Source: Phoronis australis (taxonomy: Eukaryota; Phoronida; Phoronidae). Taken from it: a DNA stretch of 56,387 bases. The stretch is taken from positions 218,330-274,716 of the forward strand of contig NMRA01000437.1 in assembly GCA_002633005.1 (NCBI GenBank). Direction: 5' to 3'. This document shows positions 35,901-45,368 of the stretch, in pieces; position 1 is the first letter of the stretch; each line of letters opens with the position of its first letter. The notes beneath the pieces are model-generated. The model did not search any database. It was given only the letters and a program-made list of their open reading frames with translations, and was not told the origin of the DNA. The position numbers and the translations under genes were made by a program.

Positions 35901-38900
35901 ATTCCTTGGGAGGAGTTCCTCAGCTGGTACATCCGGTCGTCGAGATTCTGCGCGTGAAACTTGTCTTTCTGATCCTTAGACATCTCATGTAAGGCGGCAC
36001 GGTCCAGTCTGCAAATTTGCACAACCACATTATATAAGTTCGGTTTACATTCTAACTCGAAAAATACCCTTTAAGCCTGTCGTTTTTGAAAACGACCAAG
36101 CAATGTCAGACAGAGTCGTTATTAGGCGGGTAGAACAAGCAGTATTCACGAGGTGGGTTTCTGTTCTAAAGTTGTCATAGCGAACTTCGGGCTGCTTCAT
36201 ATTCCATAGAACATTATGTTCATTACAGTGAATTATTATTTTCACAATGCTGTCAAATCCTATTGCCTTTGGCTTACAACTTTGATTCCCGAGGTGCTGT
36301 ATTTAATAGTTGATTTCAATGAAACAAGAGATGTCTTTTTAACTTTTCACTCGTTAAAGCACTGGTTAAACGTTGTGCAGATTGCTTTGTCCTTGCCAAC
36401 CCAAAGAAAATGATATTAGTGTCGATGTCGATTTCACACATACCAGAATCCACACGCTCCCCTAAATTTCACCCAGATTCCATTTGGCAGTCCGCTGACG
36501 CGCAAAATACTCTGCCCTGCCCACCCCCTCCCCCAACTCAAAATCCCGGATCCGCCCCTGCACAAATACAAGAACTGCAATGCGCACGCGCCACTTTTAC
36601 TATCTTTAAAAAGATCAACGGTAGGTGACTTTTTGACACGAGTTTCCGAGACAACAGAAAATTAACAAACTGGATGTTTCGGCAATTCTTAAATCAGGCA
36701 CAACAACGCTGTGCATTGCAGACATACTTGAGTTGGATATGAGCCTTCTGGAGTACTTTCTTCATGCGTTCTTGACATCTCTTAATGACAGCGACCTCCT
36801 GCGAATAAAAAAGAATTGGTTTCCAGCTTTTTTTTAATGTTTATTACGAAATCTTCAGAATACAATGAATATACATAACCCAGAAAGCGCCAAGAGGCAT
36901 TAGATCTGGGTAAAAAATACAAAGAAGTCTATATACAATGATTATATGCGAATACATAAATAAAAAAACTGATGTTAAGAATACAATGATATATGACAAC
37001 GAATGAAAATAATTCATTTTCATACAGATGTATAAAATTCTATCCACTCACACAAAGAGATTTAATGTTAGAAAGAAATTCTGATACTATTTCAAATAAA
37101 ACCTTATTTTCGTTTGAGTTAAGTTCTTGACATCCATACAGAAAGAAATTAATTTTGTTGGTTTCCAGCTTGTACCAGTTCATTTCAGCTTCTAATAGCG
37201 CTAAGTGAGGGATTGAAATAGCTGAAGAACAGTAAAGTGTACAAGAATTTGACGCGCAATCAGCTTTCTCTGGCGCCAGACGGCGCTGTGCGTACCCGCC
37301 CTCAAATCTCCCTCTATTGGCCACGTGANGTCAAATCCTATTGCCTTTTGCTTACAACTTTGATTCCAGGTGCTGTATTTAATAGTTGATTTCAATGAAA
37401 AAAGAGATGTCTTTTTAACTTTTCACTCGTTAAAGCACTGGTTAAACGTTGTGCAGATTGCTTTGTCCTTGCCAACCCAAAGAAAATGATATTAGTGTCG
37501 ATGTCGATTTCACATATACCAGAATCCACACGCCCCCTCCCCTAAATTTCACCCAGATTCCATTTGGCAGTTCTCTGACGGGCAAAATCTCGGCTAATAC
37601 TCTGGTCTGCCCACCCCCCAACTCAAAATCCTGGATCCGCCCCTGAACAAATACAAGAACTGCAATGCGCACGCGTCACTTTTACTATCTTTAAAAAGGT
37701 GAACTGTTGGTGACTTTTTGACACGAGTTTCCGAGACAACAGAAAATTAACAAACTGGATGTTTCAGCAAATTCTTAAATCAGTCACAACAACGATGTGC
37801 ATTGAAGACATACTTGAGTTGGATATGAGCCTTCTGGAGTACTTTCTTCATGCGTTCTTGGCATCTCTTAATGACAGCGACCTCCTGCGAATAAAAAAGA
37901 ATTGGTTTCTAGTTTGTACCAGTTCATTTCAGCTTCTAATAGCGCTAAGTGAGGGATTGAAATACCCGCTGAAGAACAGTAAAGTGTACCAGAATTTGAC
38001 GCGCAATCAGCTTTTTCTGGCGCCAGACGGCGCTGTGCGTGCCCGCCCTCAAATCTCCCTCTATTGGTCTCATGATATATCTTATGACAGCTTCACCAAT
38101 TTGGATTAACAGGCCAATTTGCGAAAACACCTTCCGAAGGGGATATACACCTATGATAAGTCTGGTGAAATTTAAATGTGCTGGGTCTCATTGTAGCAGT
38201 AAAGCTGGCTCATAAACGGAGTCAAATTAAAAGCACTGCAAGTGCTTTGTAGTATATTAGAGGTATGTGCTTCATGTTCACAAAATTTTACTAATACTAC
38301 ACTCATCCAGAGGTTACTTCCACATTATGGGCTCTAGGTTTGATCGGGTGCTTCACTTGTAGGCCTGCATGTGACGCAGGGGGTCTTTAGATGAGAGGCT
38401 GAAATAATTGCGTATGCGCAAAGCTGGAAGAACGTGAAGCCAGATATTTGACCACAGACCTACTCGGCTCGGCTGGCATTTATGTGCGCAAAGCACGTGC
38501 TCAGGTCTCCCCCTATTGACTTCGCGGTGAAATATGTTGCTTTATCCGCTGTAAGCCTACGTGTAACACTGCAGATCTCTTACCTTGATAAGTTGCCTCT
38601 CGACGTCATCGTGGACCTGATCGATTCCCTGTCTCATCTCACGATTTTCCAAGCACTTCTCAGCAATATCCAACGGTTGGGCGGTATCCAGGTAGGCCTT
38701 CTCCAACACACGCTTGTGCTCCTAATAAATAGGCAGTGTGACAATAAATCTTCCTTCTAGAGTTGTTGTACGGGCATTGAGTATGAGTTTAAGCGATACG
38801 ATGTCCAGTTTCGCCTGAATACGTGGTATAGTTAGTAGGAAATGTTATTTCTTATGCATTAGGCGTAGTTTCCACAATGACCTGATACAAATTTGAGGAC

Positions 38901-41900
38901 GTTTTTTCTCTGGGGAGTGTCCCTAACATTCAAAATGGATTTCAAAATTTAAGATCTAAAGGGTTTCGTGTATCAAGTGTTGCTGCGATGCTGTTGTCCA
39001 ATATTCATGAGGATACGTCTCCCACTGAATTACACTGGCCTATTGAGTCTTTCAGAATACATGGAATTACATTTCGATGGACATCTTTCCCAGAATTCCC
39101 TCTTGCTTCCGATCCCAACTGAATGATTGGCTTTGGAAAGCTAATTAAAATGTATCTCAACTAAAACAATACGTAAGATTATTCAGTGATAGGTCTACGG
39201 CAAACTAAGCAAAAATGTGAGACTATATAGTGCCCGAGAAGCGTGATTTAAACGAAATGAATAGAAGACAAGAAAGGTGTGAACTTGAGATGGCAGAGTT
39301 GGAATGGAGTTCACCGCCGAGTGGCGGCAGAAGGTACATCTACACCTACGTGCAAGTTGGCGATCTCGTTTTCCATAGCGCGACATTCTTTGTTGAGCTC
39401 TTCTTTCCAGTAAGTGATGTCGTCAACGCGTTCACCTGTTTGTACATACACGTAAATGTTCGTGATTAGGCAGAGTAGGGTCACGGAAGTGACCGCTGTG
39501 AGCCCAAAACAGAGAGTGCATATCTAAGCAGTGGCTGCTGTCTCCCTAACACAGCAAAACTACCGAAATGTGGGTATAGTAAAACGGTGGGCGTCATAGT
39601 TATGAGGTGAGACGTCAACAAGGCGCACGCGCAGCCGTGTTAAACTCTTGAGATGCGAGCAAATGGGCATATTTCTTATGACGTACAACACTTAGTAGTG
39701 ATTATGTACCTCCCAGTTGTTCAACACTCACAATATTAATAAAATATTCTCAGACAGAGACTTTTTTCTGCCGGCTGCTCGTGCCCTTCGGATCGTCAGT
39801 GGGCTGTATTGTGACGACACCTATTGGTCAGTTATGCAAATAGCGGTGCTGTTGTCTAACCTCCATAGTTTGAATGTCGTTTTCGATGTTCACTAATTCT
39901 TTCTGCAATTCCTCTTTCCAGTAGACAATGTCGGTAACGCGTTCGCCTACGTTTAATGATACATCAAGTGAATTTTGTATACGCGTCAAGTATATTCAAG
40001 TCACATTCAAACAGGATGCAAAGGCTAACTCTCTGATATAAAGTAACTAAATTATTTACACTTTTGTCAAAACAGTTCCTTATAGCTTTTAAAGCTGTAT
40101 CACGCCACTAGTTAGCTGCCAATGTTGATTTTTTACTGAAACTTTTTGAAGTTTATGACGTTGCCACGATCAATCACCCAATCTTGAATTGTTGCCAATT
40201 GAGCCGACAACTCGCGTCAGAGCCACGTACCGTTGTCAAATCCGCAATTTCAGACTTTATTAATGTCAATAAACTTTGAAGCGTTTTCTTGAGTCGTTGA
40301 CGAATTCTTTGTTATTGTTGGTAACAGAAGTAGTCCTATCACGGTAAGGAATATTGTGGGACGAGTTTAATGAGAGTAAAAAGCCGAAATCTATTTTCCC
40401 TTTTTTATCCAGCTAAACATGGCGAAATGCTTACAGCTTTGGTGATAATCAAGTAGACTTTTCAAAATCAATACACACAGATCTATTTCGTAACCAGTAT
40501 GTTTTTAATACAGTAAATCATACAACCCGTTTACGGATTCTCTTTTGTAAACGTCAAGTCCAAAGAATGCAATTAGTACATCTGGATTTTACTTTTCGAC
40601 CCTCACTTACCTAACCGCTTGGTAACTGTCGTCTGTCGATTGCGAGTACGGGCATCAGTTTCTTTGATCGCTCGCCAGGCGTCAGCACGCAGACGCTCGG
40701 CATAGCTGCGCTCGCGATCAGACATGGAGTAGTGGGTGTTATTGGACAGATCCCAGTCTCCAGTGGTAAAACGAGAGTACAGAGCATTTCTGTAAAGACA
40801 AAACGCCAGCGAAAATTCATACAGTGTTCTCCATTATTGATGAGTTTGCACAATGAGTGAAGGGTCTTTTCGTAATACGTGAAACGATACTTTTGCCGCG
40901 CATGAACGTGAAATAAGCCAGCCGTGAATTAAAAGTTTTTTTTGTATTTTTGTATTTGTCACTGTCGTGAAGTGTGAAATTAGTTCATCGAACTCGTGAA
41001 CGCGGACGATATTTGGTATTGACGAGACGTCGTCTTGAGGGAAATGGTGGCGAATGGTACAGAATTGTAGCACAAAGGAACGATAATTAATGACGACGAG
41101 GAGATGAAGTGTCGTGTACCGGAAAACTCGAAGATGCGCTTATCCCTTTCAGCTTCGCGATTTGGGTTGAGTTGGAAGAAAACGACTTGTTGGCTGCACT
41201 TAGTTGATTTAACTGTTCCGCTTAGTCAATCGGCTAGGACATCTGTTTGGTTCTCGATGACGAATTTTGGCTTCCAAGTGGGCTGACACGGCGGAACCGG
41301 CGAAGTTAATGAAATGCAGCTATTGACAACAGCGATGTAACCATGTTCCGCTTTCTAAAACTGACCGTGGCGAATATCAACCCCTCTGTTTAATGTGCTG
41401 CCAAAAAAGCAACACGAAATGCATGAATTAGTCAACAAATATTTGTATCGCGATCAGTAAGGCGAGATTACTTGCGAGGGACAGCTAGACTAATGGGGCC
41501 GAGTGCTCATATATAAACATGGCGATATCTCACGACGACGTACGTAGTTCCGCCAGTGAAACTCTTAACAAATTAGTCTGGTTTACTTACGGCACTTGAC
41601 TGTCTCGTATAACTTTACCACACAGTTCATCAGACACGCGACCAGTCGAGCTGTACAGAGATGTGGACAGAAAGCGTAAATGAAAGTGATAGTGGACAGT
41701 GGGAAAGTATCGAGAAAAGGAAAACGAGAGGGAAAATGGATTTGAATTTGAATGTCAAACAAGAGAAATGTGTATTTTCCAATTTTGACAAGATGGACAT
41801 TGTTAACTCACTCGAGTTAAAGAAAGTAAATAAGTGTTAGAACTACGATCTGTGACATGTGTTCGCCAGGTGGCGCGCGATGTTAGTTGTCACTTTAAAA

Positions 41901-43795
41901 TCGTCTGCTTTTTATCGTGTTACCTATTCAGAAGCCGCAAACACTTCTCTTGTATCTAGGCAAACATGCCACGTGACAAATAATAAAAACAATGAAATGA
42001 GTATATTTATTTCTGTTAATATCAATGCATACGCGCACCCAATGGGCTCGAGGGTCTCGAACGACACCTCCCATTTGGTGAAGTGGGCAAAAAGGTCCGC
42101 CTCAGAGAAACATGAAGGCCGAGAAAACGAGACAAAAACCCACTAAAAAGGCGCGAATACACAATTCATAGCTCTGAACATAGTACCCCGTTTTTTATTT
42201 TTAGTCCCCCGTTTTTATTTTTAGTCCCCCGTTTCTTGTTAGTGAAAGGTCCGCATTATCAAACATTCGAGCCTCCTGATATTTTAGGCTGGGAATGCGC
42301 ATGCAAGATTATGGCAAAAACTGATATTTTTCCGGCAAAGAATTCATTCGCTTACCGCCTTACTTCAAGGGAGCGCCCCAGATCGGCGGGGGCAGATAGA
42401 CTTTTCTTCGGCTTAGTGACCGCCTTTCGTTTTGATTGCTCGTTTCTGACAAGATAGATTTTAAAGCTTTTGGTTCCTAGCCTAGATTGTGAGTTTTTAA
42501 CTTGAGGCGTAACAAGAATTTTGACAGATATGCCCACGCACAAGTCGCGTGATTCCTGACACTTTTGCTGGTACACTCCCGTGCACGGACACTGAATCAG
42601 TAATCTGGCCTTTATATGACCATAACAAATCCACAGATTCGCATATCATATTACAACTTTGGTTTATAAATCCGAGGAAGCTATGTCCCCTTTTATCGCG
42701 CGTGAACTTAAGTAGCATGGCTCAAATTGTGATTGCTTGCCGTCCAGGCTTAGGGAAATTTGTGCAATGCTGCATGTATCTTCAGTAAATAGTCGTTGTT
42801 GAGAATGAATATGGGAAAGACTTATGGTTTGAGAGAGCAACTGTAATTCTACCTAGCTTTCCTCACGTCTGGTACAAGATCGTGCTTGCAACCGATTCCC
42901 GCCATGACGTCATAAAAACAATTGGTGCACACTGGTTGGCGCCGTGATCGGAACCGGTCCGCATCTTCCAGTCTCTTCCCGCTTCATGTTTTGACGACAG
43001 TAATAATAGTTGGATCACCAGATTTACGGCACAATACACGACATTATTTCGTATAAACTTGTACTTTTATTTAGAGCACATTTCTATCTCAATTTCAACC
43101 GATGTTTAATGTATCTATGGTCACTTAACAACTGTTCAAGATTAACTCATTTATGATTTCTGACAATTGTACACATGTTTCGTTTCGATGGCGGAATTTG
43201 TTATGGATTTGTTGAGTGATCTGAGAACGGTTTAAATTTACTCACGTGTAGCCTGTCTGTGTATTGTTGTTGCCACTCGAATTGAAACCTCTCGCAATGA
43301 AGCGTTTACGGCTGAGTGCGAACACAGAAAATAGAAATCACTGAAGTGGTCAAAAGGATGAAACAAAGAAAAGAATGCCTTAAAAAGCAGTAACCAAAGG
43401 AAGACAGGAAAACCGCCTCAATAACCAATGTCCACTCGCCGTATAAAGTTTGCACCAAGCGGCCTTAAACAGGGACGAGGCAATGACTATAGCAAAAAGT
43501 AAACGAAATCATCTAGTCGATTATTACGAATGACAACGTTAGTGCTCGCTGTATTTGAATATCTGAGTTGTGTAATTTCTGTCTGTAGTGATAGTAAGCT
43601 TCTCAACCGTCCCGCTTGACAGCGCTGCTCTCGTTTATCTCTGAAGTCGTCTTACCTGGCCGGGTTGAAGTAAGTTCTCGCGTGGCTCATGTTCATATTT
43701 TTGCTAAAGCTCTTCATGATAGAGTTGTCTGCTAGAATGGGCAACACTTTGGTCATCTCCGGAGTGACCGGAGTCCGACTTCGCACAGACATCAT
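29673..43795 (-). CDS. TEKT4: Tektin-4 homologue, nine coding exons, two alternative exons 3
   Basis: Join of 43795-43656, 40789-40611, 39946-39861 (or 39435-39350), 38721-38584, 37884-37814 (or 36798-36728), 36008-35865, 32827-32605, 31478-31324 and 29907-29673. All borders are GT/AG, phases agree throughout, and the result is 456 codons plus TAG; human TEKT4 is about 435 residues. Tektins are filament-forming coiled-coil proteins inside the doublet microtubules of cilia and flagella. Visible hallmarks: CLENREMRQGIDQVHDDVE in exon 4, EVAVIKRCQER in exon 5, ESWARFTQNN in exon 7, KEAPMKVAQTRL followed by the tektin nonapeptide position (RLNVELCND, residues 366-374) in exon 8, and NSLDIDAKGCMGRRKAYP near the C-terminus. 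KEAPxxVAQTRL and the ESWARFTQNN region fit tektin-4 (tektin-A type) better than tektins 1 or 2. The nonapeptide departs from the usual RPNVELCRD at two positions. The assignment is from remembered family features, not a search. Confidence 0.93.
31324..31478 (-). CDS. TEKT4: tekt4 coding exon 8 (signature nonapeptide exon)
   Basis: 155 nt, phase 0 to phase 2, between ATTTTACAG and GTAAGTTG. It encodes TMREIHDMEKNIELLRKAIR, then DKEAPMKVAQTRLEERCR and RLNVELCNDPVMK. KEAPMKVAQTRL closely resembles vertebrate TEKT4. The nonapeptide normally written RPNVELCRD has Leu for Pro (TTA) and Asn for Arg (AAC). Confidence 0.93.
32605..32827 (-). CDS. TEKT4: tekt4 coding exon 7
   Basis: 223 nt between TTTTTTGCAG and GTAGGC, phase 2 to phase 0, residues 253-327. 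It starts TLTIPESWARFTQNNIIRSQ and continues with KERAASERLR and a long uninterrupted helix ending KLQAHLQR. The P-x-(S/T)-W-x-x-F-(T/S) start is typical of the second tektin rod half. Confidence 0.93.
33760..34086 (-). mobile_element. MITE-like element, family 2, in tekt4 intron 6
   Basis: 327 bp flanked by perfect 5-bp duplications CATAG (33755-33759 and 34087-34091). Read on the minus strand, it starts CAGTGGCGGATCTAGG and ends CGGGTTTAG-like sequence closing in CTATG, with G-rich and C-rich subterminal runs. It has internal similarity to 24680-24919 and 18923-19251, including the GTGGACTAAA(A)n segment and CAATATTTCCTCACG. It has no coding capacity. Confidence 0.85.
35865..36008 (-). CDS. 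TEKT4: tekt4 coding exon 6
   Basis: 144 nt between TTTGCAG and GTAAGTA, phase 2 in and out. It encodes residues 205-252: LDRAALHEMSKDQKDKFHAQ, then NLDDRMYQLRNSSQGIGYHP and GIENVDN. This matches the non-helical linker region of tektins, with short helix-breaking Gly and Pro residues at its end. Confidence 0.9.
36455..36560 (+). mobile_element. Partial family-1 MITE end (copy 1)
   Basis: Only the 3' part is recognisable, from CCTAAATTTCACCCAGATTCC to GGATCCGCCCCTG at 36560. The opposite terminus is missing or replaced by unrelated sequence. It is duplicated at 37531-37645. Confidence 0.65.
36728..36798 (-). CDS. TEKT4: tekt4 exon 5, second copy in duplicated block 1
   Basis: Same 71 nt, splice sites and protein as the copy at 37814-37884, at an offset of 1086 bp. 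It sits inside a duplicated block whose two copies meet at an undetermined base. It is either a recent true duplication or the second haplotype left in the assembly. Since both copies encode the same peptide, choosing between them would not change the protein. Confidence 0.6.
36830..37157 (-). mobile_element. 5'-truncated CR1/L2-like LINE 3' end
   Basis: 328 bp flanked by perfect 14-bp duplications TTGGTTTCCAGCTT (36816-36829 and 37158-37171). On the minus strand it begins in reverse-transcriptase C-terminal sequence (FFLYGCQELNSNENKVLFEI), resembling the 'LL.G...L...EN..IF..V..YI' tail of CR1/L2/Crack-type LINEs. A stretch of about 0.2 kb without a coding frame follows, then AATAAA and a short A-tail just before the target duplication. 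It is inserted in the tekt4 sense direction. The clade is inferred from the tail motif only. Confidence 0.75.
37329..37329. other. Undetermined base (assembly seam 2)
   Basis: Single N at the junction of the two duplicated blocks in tekt4 intron 5/exon 5. Same arrangement as at 10517: the sequence after N repeats sequence before it. Confidence 0.95.
37531..37645 (+). mobile_element. Partial family-1 MITE end (copy 2)
   Basis: Counterpart of 36455-36560 in the second duplicated block, with small indels in the C-rich run. It keeps CTCGGCTAATACTCTGG, which is shortened in copy 1. Confidence 0.65.
37814..37884 (-). CDS. TEKT4: tekt4 coding exon 5, copy in block 2
   Basis: 71 nt from phase 0 to phase 2, encoding EVAVIKRCQERMKKVLQKAH then IQL. 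The acceptor is TTTTATTCGCAG and the donor GTATGT. It is nearly identical to the copy at 36728-36798, differing at one synonymous cysteine codon (TGC here, TGT there). Only one copy can be used without a frameshift. Confidence 0.88.
38584..38721 (-). CDS. TEKT4: tekt4 coding exon 4
   Basis: 138 nt, phase 0 at both ends, after a TTTATTAG acceptor and before GTAAGAG. It encodes residues 136-181 with the strongly conserved tektin block CLENREMRQGIDQVHDDVE followed by RQLIK. It is the most recognisable tektin segment in the window. Confidence 0.94.
39350..39435 (-). CDS. TEKT4: tekt4 exon 3b (second of two alternative versions)
   Basis: 86 nt with the same phases as exon 3a, encoding GERVDDITYWKEELNKE, then CRAMENEIANLH. 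17 of 29 residues are identical to exon 3a, with differences concentrated in the last third, and it has a cysteine where 3a has leucine. The acceptor is ACAAACAG and the donor GTAGGT. Including both 3a and 3b would add 172 nt and break the frame, so the two are expected to be mutually exclusive. Confidence 0.87.
39861..39946 (-). CDS. TEKT4: tekt4 exon 3a (first of two alternative versions)
   Basis: 86 nt, phase 1 in and phase 0 out, encoding residues 107-135: GERVTDIVYWKEELQKE, then LVNIENDIQTME. It follows a purine-rich acceptor (AAACGTAG) and precedes a weak donor (GTTAGA). It is related to exon 3b, 425 bp downstream on the same strand. By remembered alignment it is slightly closer to vertebrate TEKT4 (shared ELQ). 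Confidence 0.88.
40611..40789 (-). CDS. TEKT4: tekt4 coding exon 2
   Basis: 179 nt between a TTTACAG acceptor and a GTAAGTG donor, taking phase 2 to phase 1. It encodes residues 47-106, including DWDLSNNTHYSMSDRERSYAERLR, shown here only as DWDLSNNTHYSMSDRERSYA followed by ERLRADAWRAIKETDART and TTVTKRL. Charged heptad-like spacing marks the start of the first rod helix. Confidence 0.92.
41661..41840 (+). CDS. Short ORF inside tekt4 intron 1, unknown
   Basis: 59 codons from ATG to TAG, opposite in strand to tekt4: starts MWTESVNESDSGQWESIEKR and ends NSLELKKVNKC. The charged DSGQWE(x)I-KRK start is like the N-terminus of LINE ORF1 proteins or of transposon proteins, but too short to assign. 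A TATATAAA-like sequence lies about 150 bp upstream at 41510. Confidence 0.2.
   Translation: MWTESVNESDSGQWESIEKRKTRGKMDLNLNVKQEKCVFSNFDKMDIVNSLELKKVNKC
42028..42303. mobile_element. Second copy of the 52606-type repeat, in tekt4 intron 1
   Basis: Collinear with 52606-52854 from CGCGCACCC to GGCTGGGAATGCGC. It has an internal expansion of TTTTTATTTTTAGTCCCCCG at 42190-42235. The flanks do not form a clean duplication, so the boundaries are approximate. Confidence 0.6.
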
Positions 43796-43812
43796 CTTGC
43801 TACCAAGTCAAT
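43656..43812 (-). CDS. TEKT4: tekt4 coding exon 1 (start codon exon)
   Basis: Begins after a minus-strand acceptor (pyrimidine-rich, ends TTTCAG, at 43814-43813) with 17 untranslated bases, then ATG at 43795. A second ATG follows directly at 43792, so initiation could be at either. It encodes residues 1-46 (MMSVRSRTPVTPEMTK, then KSFSKNMNMSHARTYFNPA), the variable tektin head. It ends in phase 2 before a GTAAGA donor. The acceptor upstream of the ATG implies at least one separate 5' untranslated exon. Confidence 0.88.
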
Positions 43813-45210
43813 CTGAAATGGATATAAGATTCAACATATGAACTACTGCATAAACACTACGCCCTTGGAACTGTGGAATTGGTTCTGAGAGCTGGGGGCC
43901 TCAGAATTTCATACGTCAGTTCTGCATGCATTCATATTAATTGTATCAACATGATATTTCAGCGTGCTTTTTTCAGTGATCAGCGACAATTGAAATACTA
44001 TTAGTGGCGAAGTAACGTGCTGAGTGCTTCAACAACAAAGGGCAGTGCTGAGGGAGACTCAATACTCCAACATTAAGAGTAATTGCAATTTAAATGCCTA
44101 CAGTTCGTGGGATATAAGTGCAACAGTCTGCTAGTAAACGTTGCACTATTTGAATATTTCTCAAACTATTGACAGCAAGTCCATGACAACTTAATGTGAC
44201 ACTAATTGTTCGAATTACCAATGTTTACATGAACTTCATTTCGTGTCACGCACATCAAGGAAATAGAATGTAAATACATATAACAAGCGACAATGCTTGT
44301 GTTTCTTCTCTCTCTGTTTGAGAATGTCACAATTTGATCTATTCAGTCCTCGCTGAGTTGAATAAAATGTGTTCGTAAGGGGTGCATCATCGAGGCATCG
44401 ACTGTTTGTGACGTCGTCATAGGACACATGCCATATCCGTCGTCATTGGAAACCTCTCGAGATAAGATTTATGTCACATTCAACAAGTAATCGCGACCAA
44501 GCAGGATGACGATAATCTTTGACAAATTACCAACATATAACCTTGTTTGTTAACCTTTCTCAATGAGTGAACCCCGTGTGGGTGAGTTTATAAAAAGCAA
44601 GAGTTAACACTTTCATGAACCTAAAACTTATTGCAAGAAGACATTCAGTCCTGGCACTGAATTCTTGCATCACATTCCTTTTTAACATTTCAGACTTTGT
44701 AGAAATTGGAGTTCTGGTATGCAAAAATTGCATAAAGATAAATGTCATTAAATTCTATGTTGTCAAGGTTGTTATTGAAGTATCTCAACTGGCTCTTTGA
44801 GGTTAGAGACGCTTAGTTTTTGTCTTAAGCAACAAAGGAAACGTCAAACGAAAACACGAGAGAAAACCATAATTACAATATTTCCCAGTTCCATTGACCA
44901 ACAGACAGTTTATAATATCGCGAACTATACATGTATATCACATTCAATATCACGGGTGCAGCTACTATAAACGACAATACGCGGGTGCAATCTTTAAAAT
45001 TAGGGTGAATTCAAGTATTTTAGTAAAAATTGAGTTATATCTTACATGACGGTTCTCTGAGTACGATAATTGTCACATATTCTCCTCAACATTAAATCGA
45101 ACACCTAATATTAAGGGATCGCTATACGTACTAGCAGAAAACATCCAGCTACTCAATAGTTCTATCAAGTAAAGAATGCGCTTTAATCAGAGTTGTTCAT
45201 TTATTAAAAC

Positions 45211-45368
45211 CAGGAGCGGATCGGGGATTTTGAGTTGGGGGAGCAGGACAAGGTATTAGCCACGATTTTGCCCGTCAGTCATTCGCACCCCCCAACTATC
45301 AATTGGAATCTGGTAGAATTTTAGGGGAGCATAGCCCCTTGCCCCTTCCCACCCTAAATCCACCACTG
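45211..45368 (-). mobile_element. MITE-like element, family 1 (reverse orientation)
   Basis: 158 bp, same family as 18561-18722 but inverted, with perfect 5-bp duplications AAAAC (45206-45210, 45369-45373). It starts CAGGAGCGGATCGGGG and ends CTAAATCCACCACTG. It lies upstream of tekt4. Confidence 0.84.

Larger units (their letters stand above)
36252..37320. repeat. Duplicated block, copy 1 (contains LINE insertion)
   Basis: Starts GTCAAATCCTATTGCC and ends CTCTATTGG. It matches 37330-38067 closely over its whole length, apart from the 328-bp insertion at 36830-37157 and scattered substitutions and short indels. It carries tekt4 exon 5 and the end of a family-1 MITE. Copies 1 and 2 are separated by a few bases and an undetermined base at 37329. 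Confidence 0.9.
37330..38067. repeat. Duplicated block, copy 2
   Basis: Direct repeat of copy 1, beginning immediately after the N at 37329. It lacks the LINE, and its empty site (TTGGTTTCTAGTTT at about 37897) corresponds to the target duplicated in copy 1. Such presence/absence plus light divergence is what two alleles of one locus look like. Confidence 0.9.

Noticed and set aside
36728-37884. Exon 5 copies as a second functional mutually exclusive pair
   Set aside because: Peptides are identical, the whole 740-bp block is duplicated, and an N marks the joint. Unmerged haplotypes explain it more simply.
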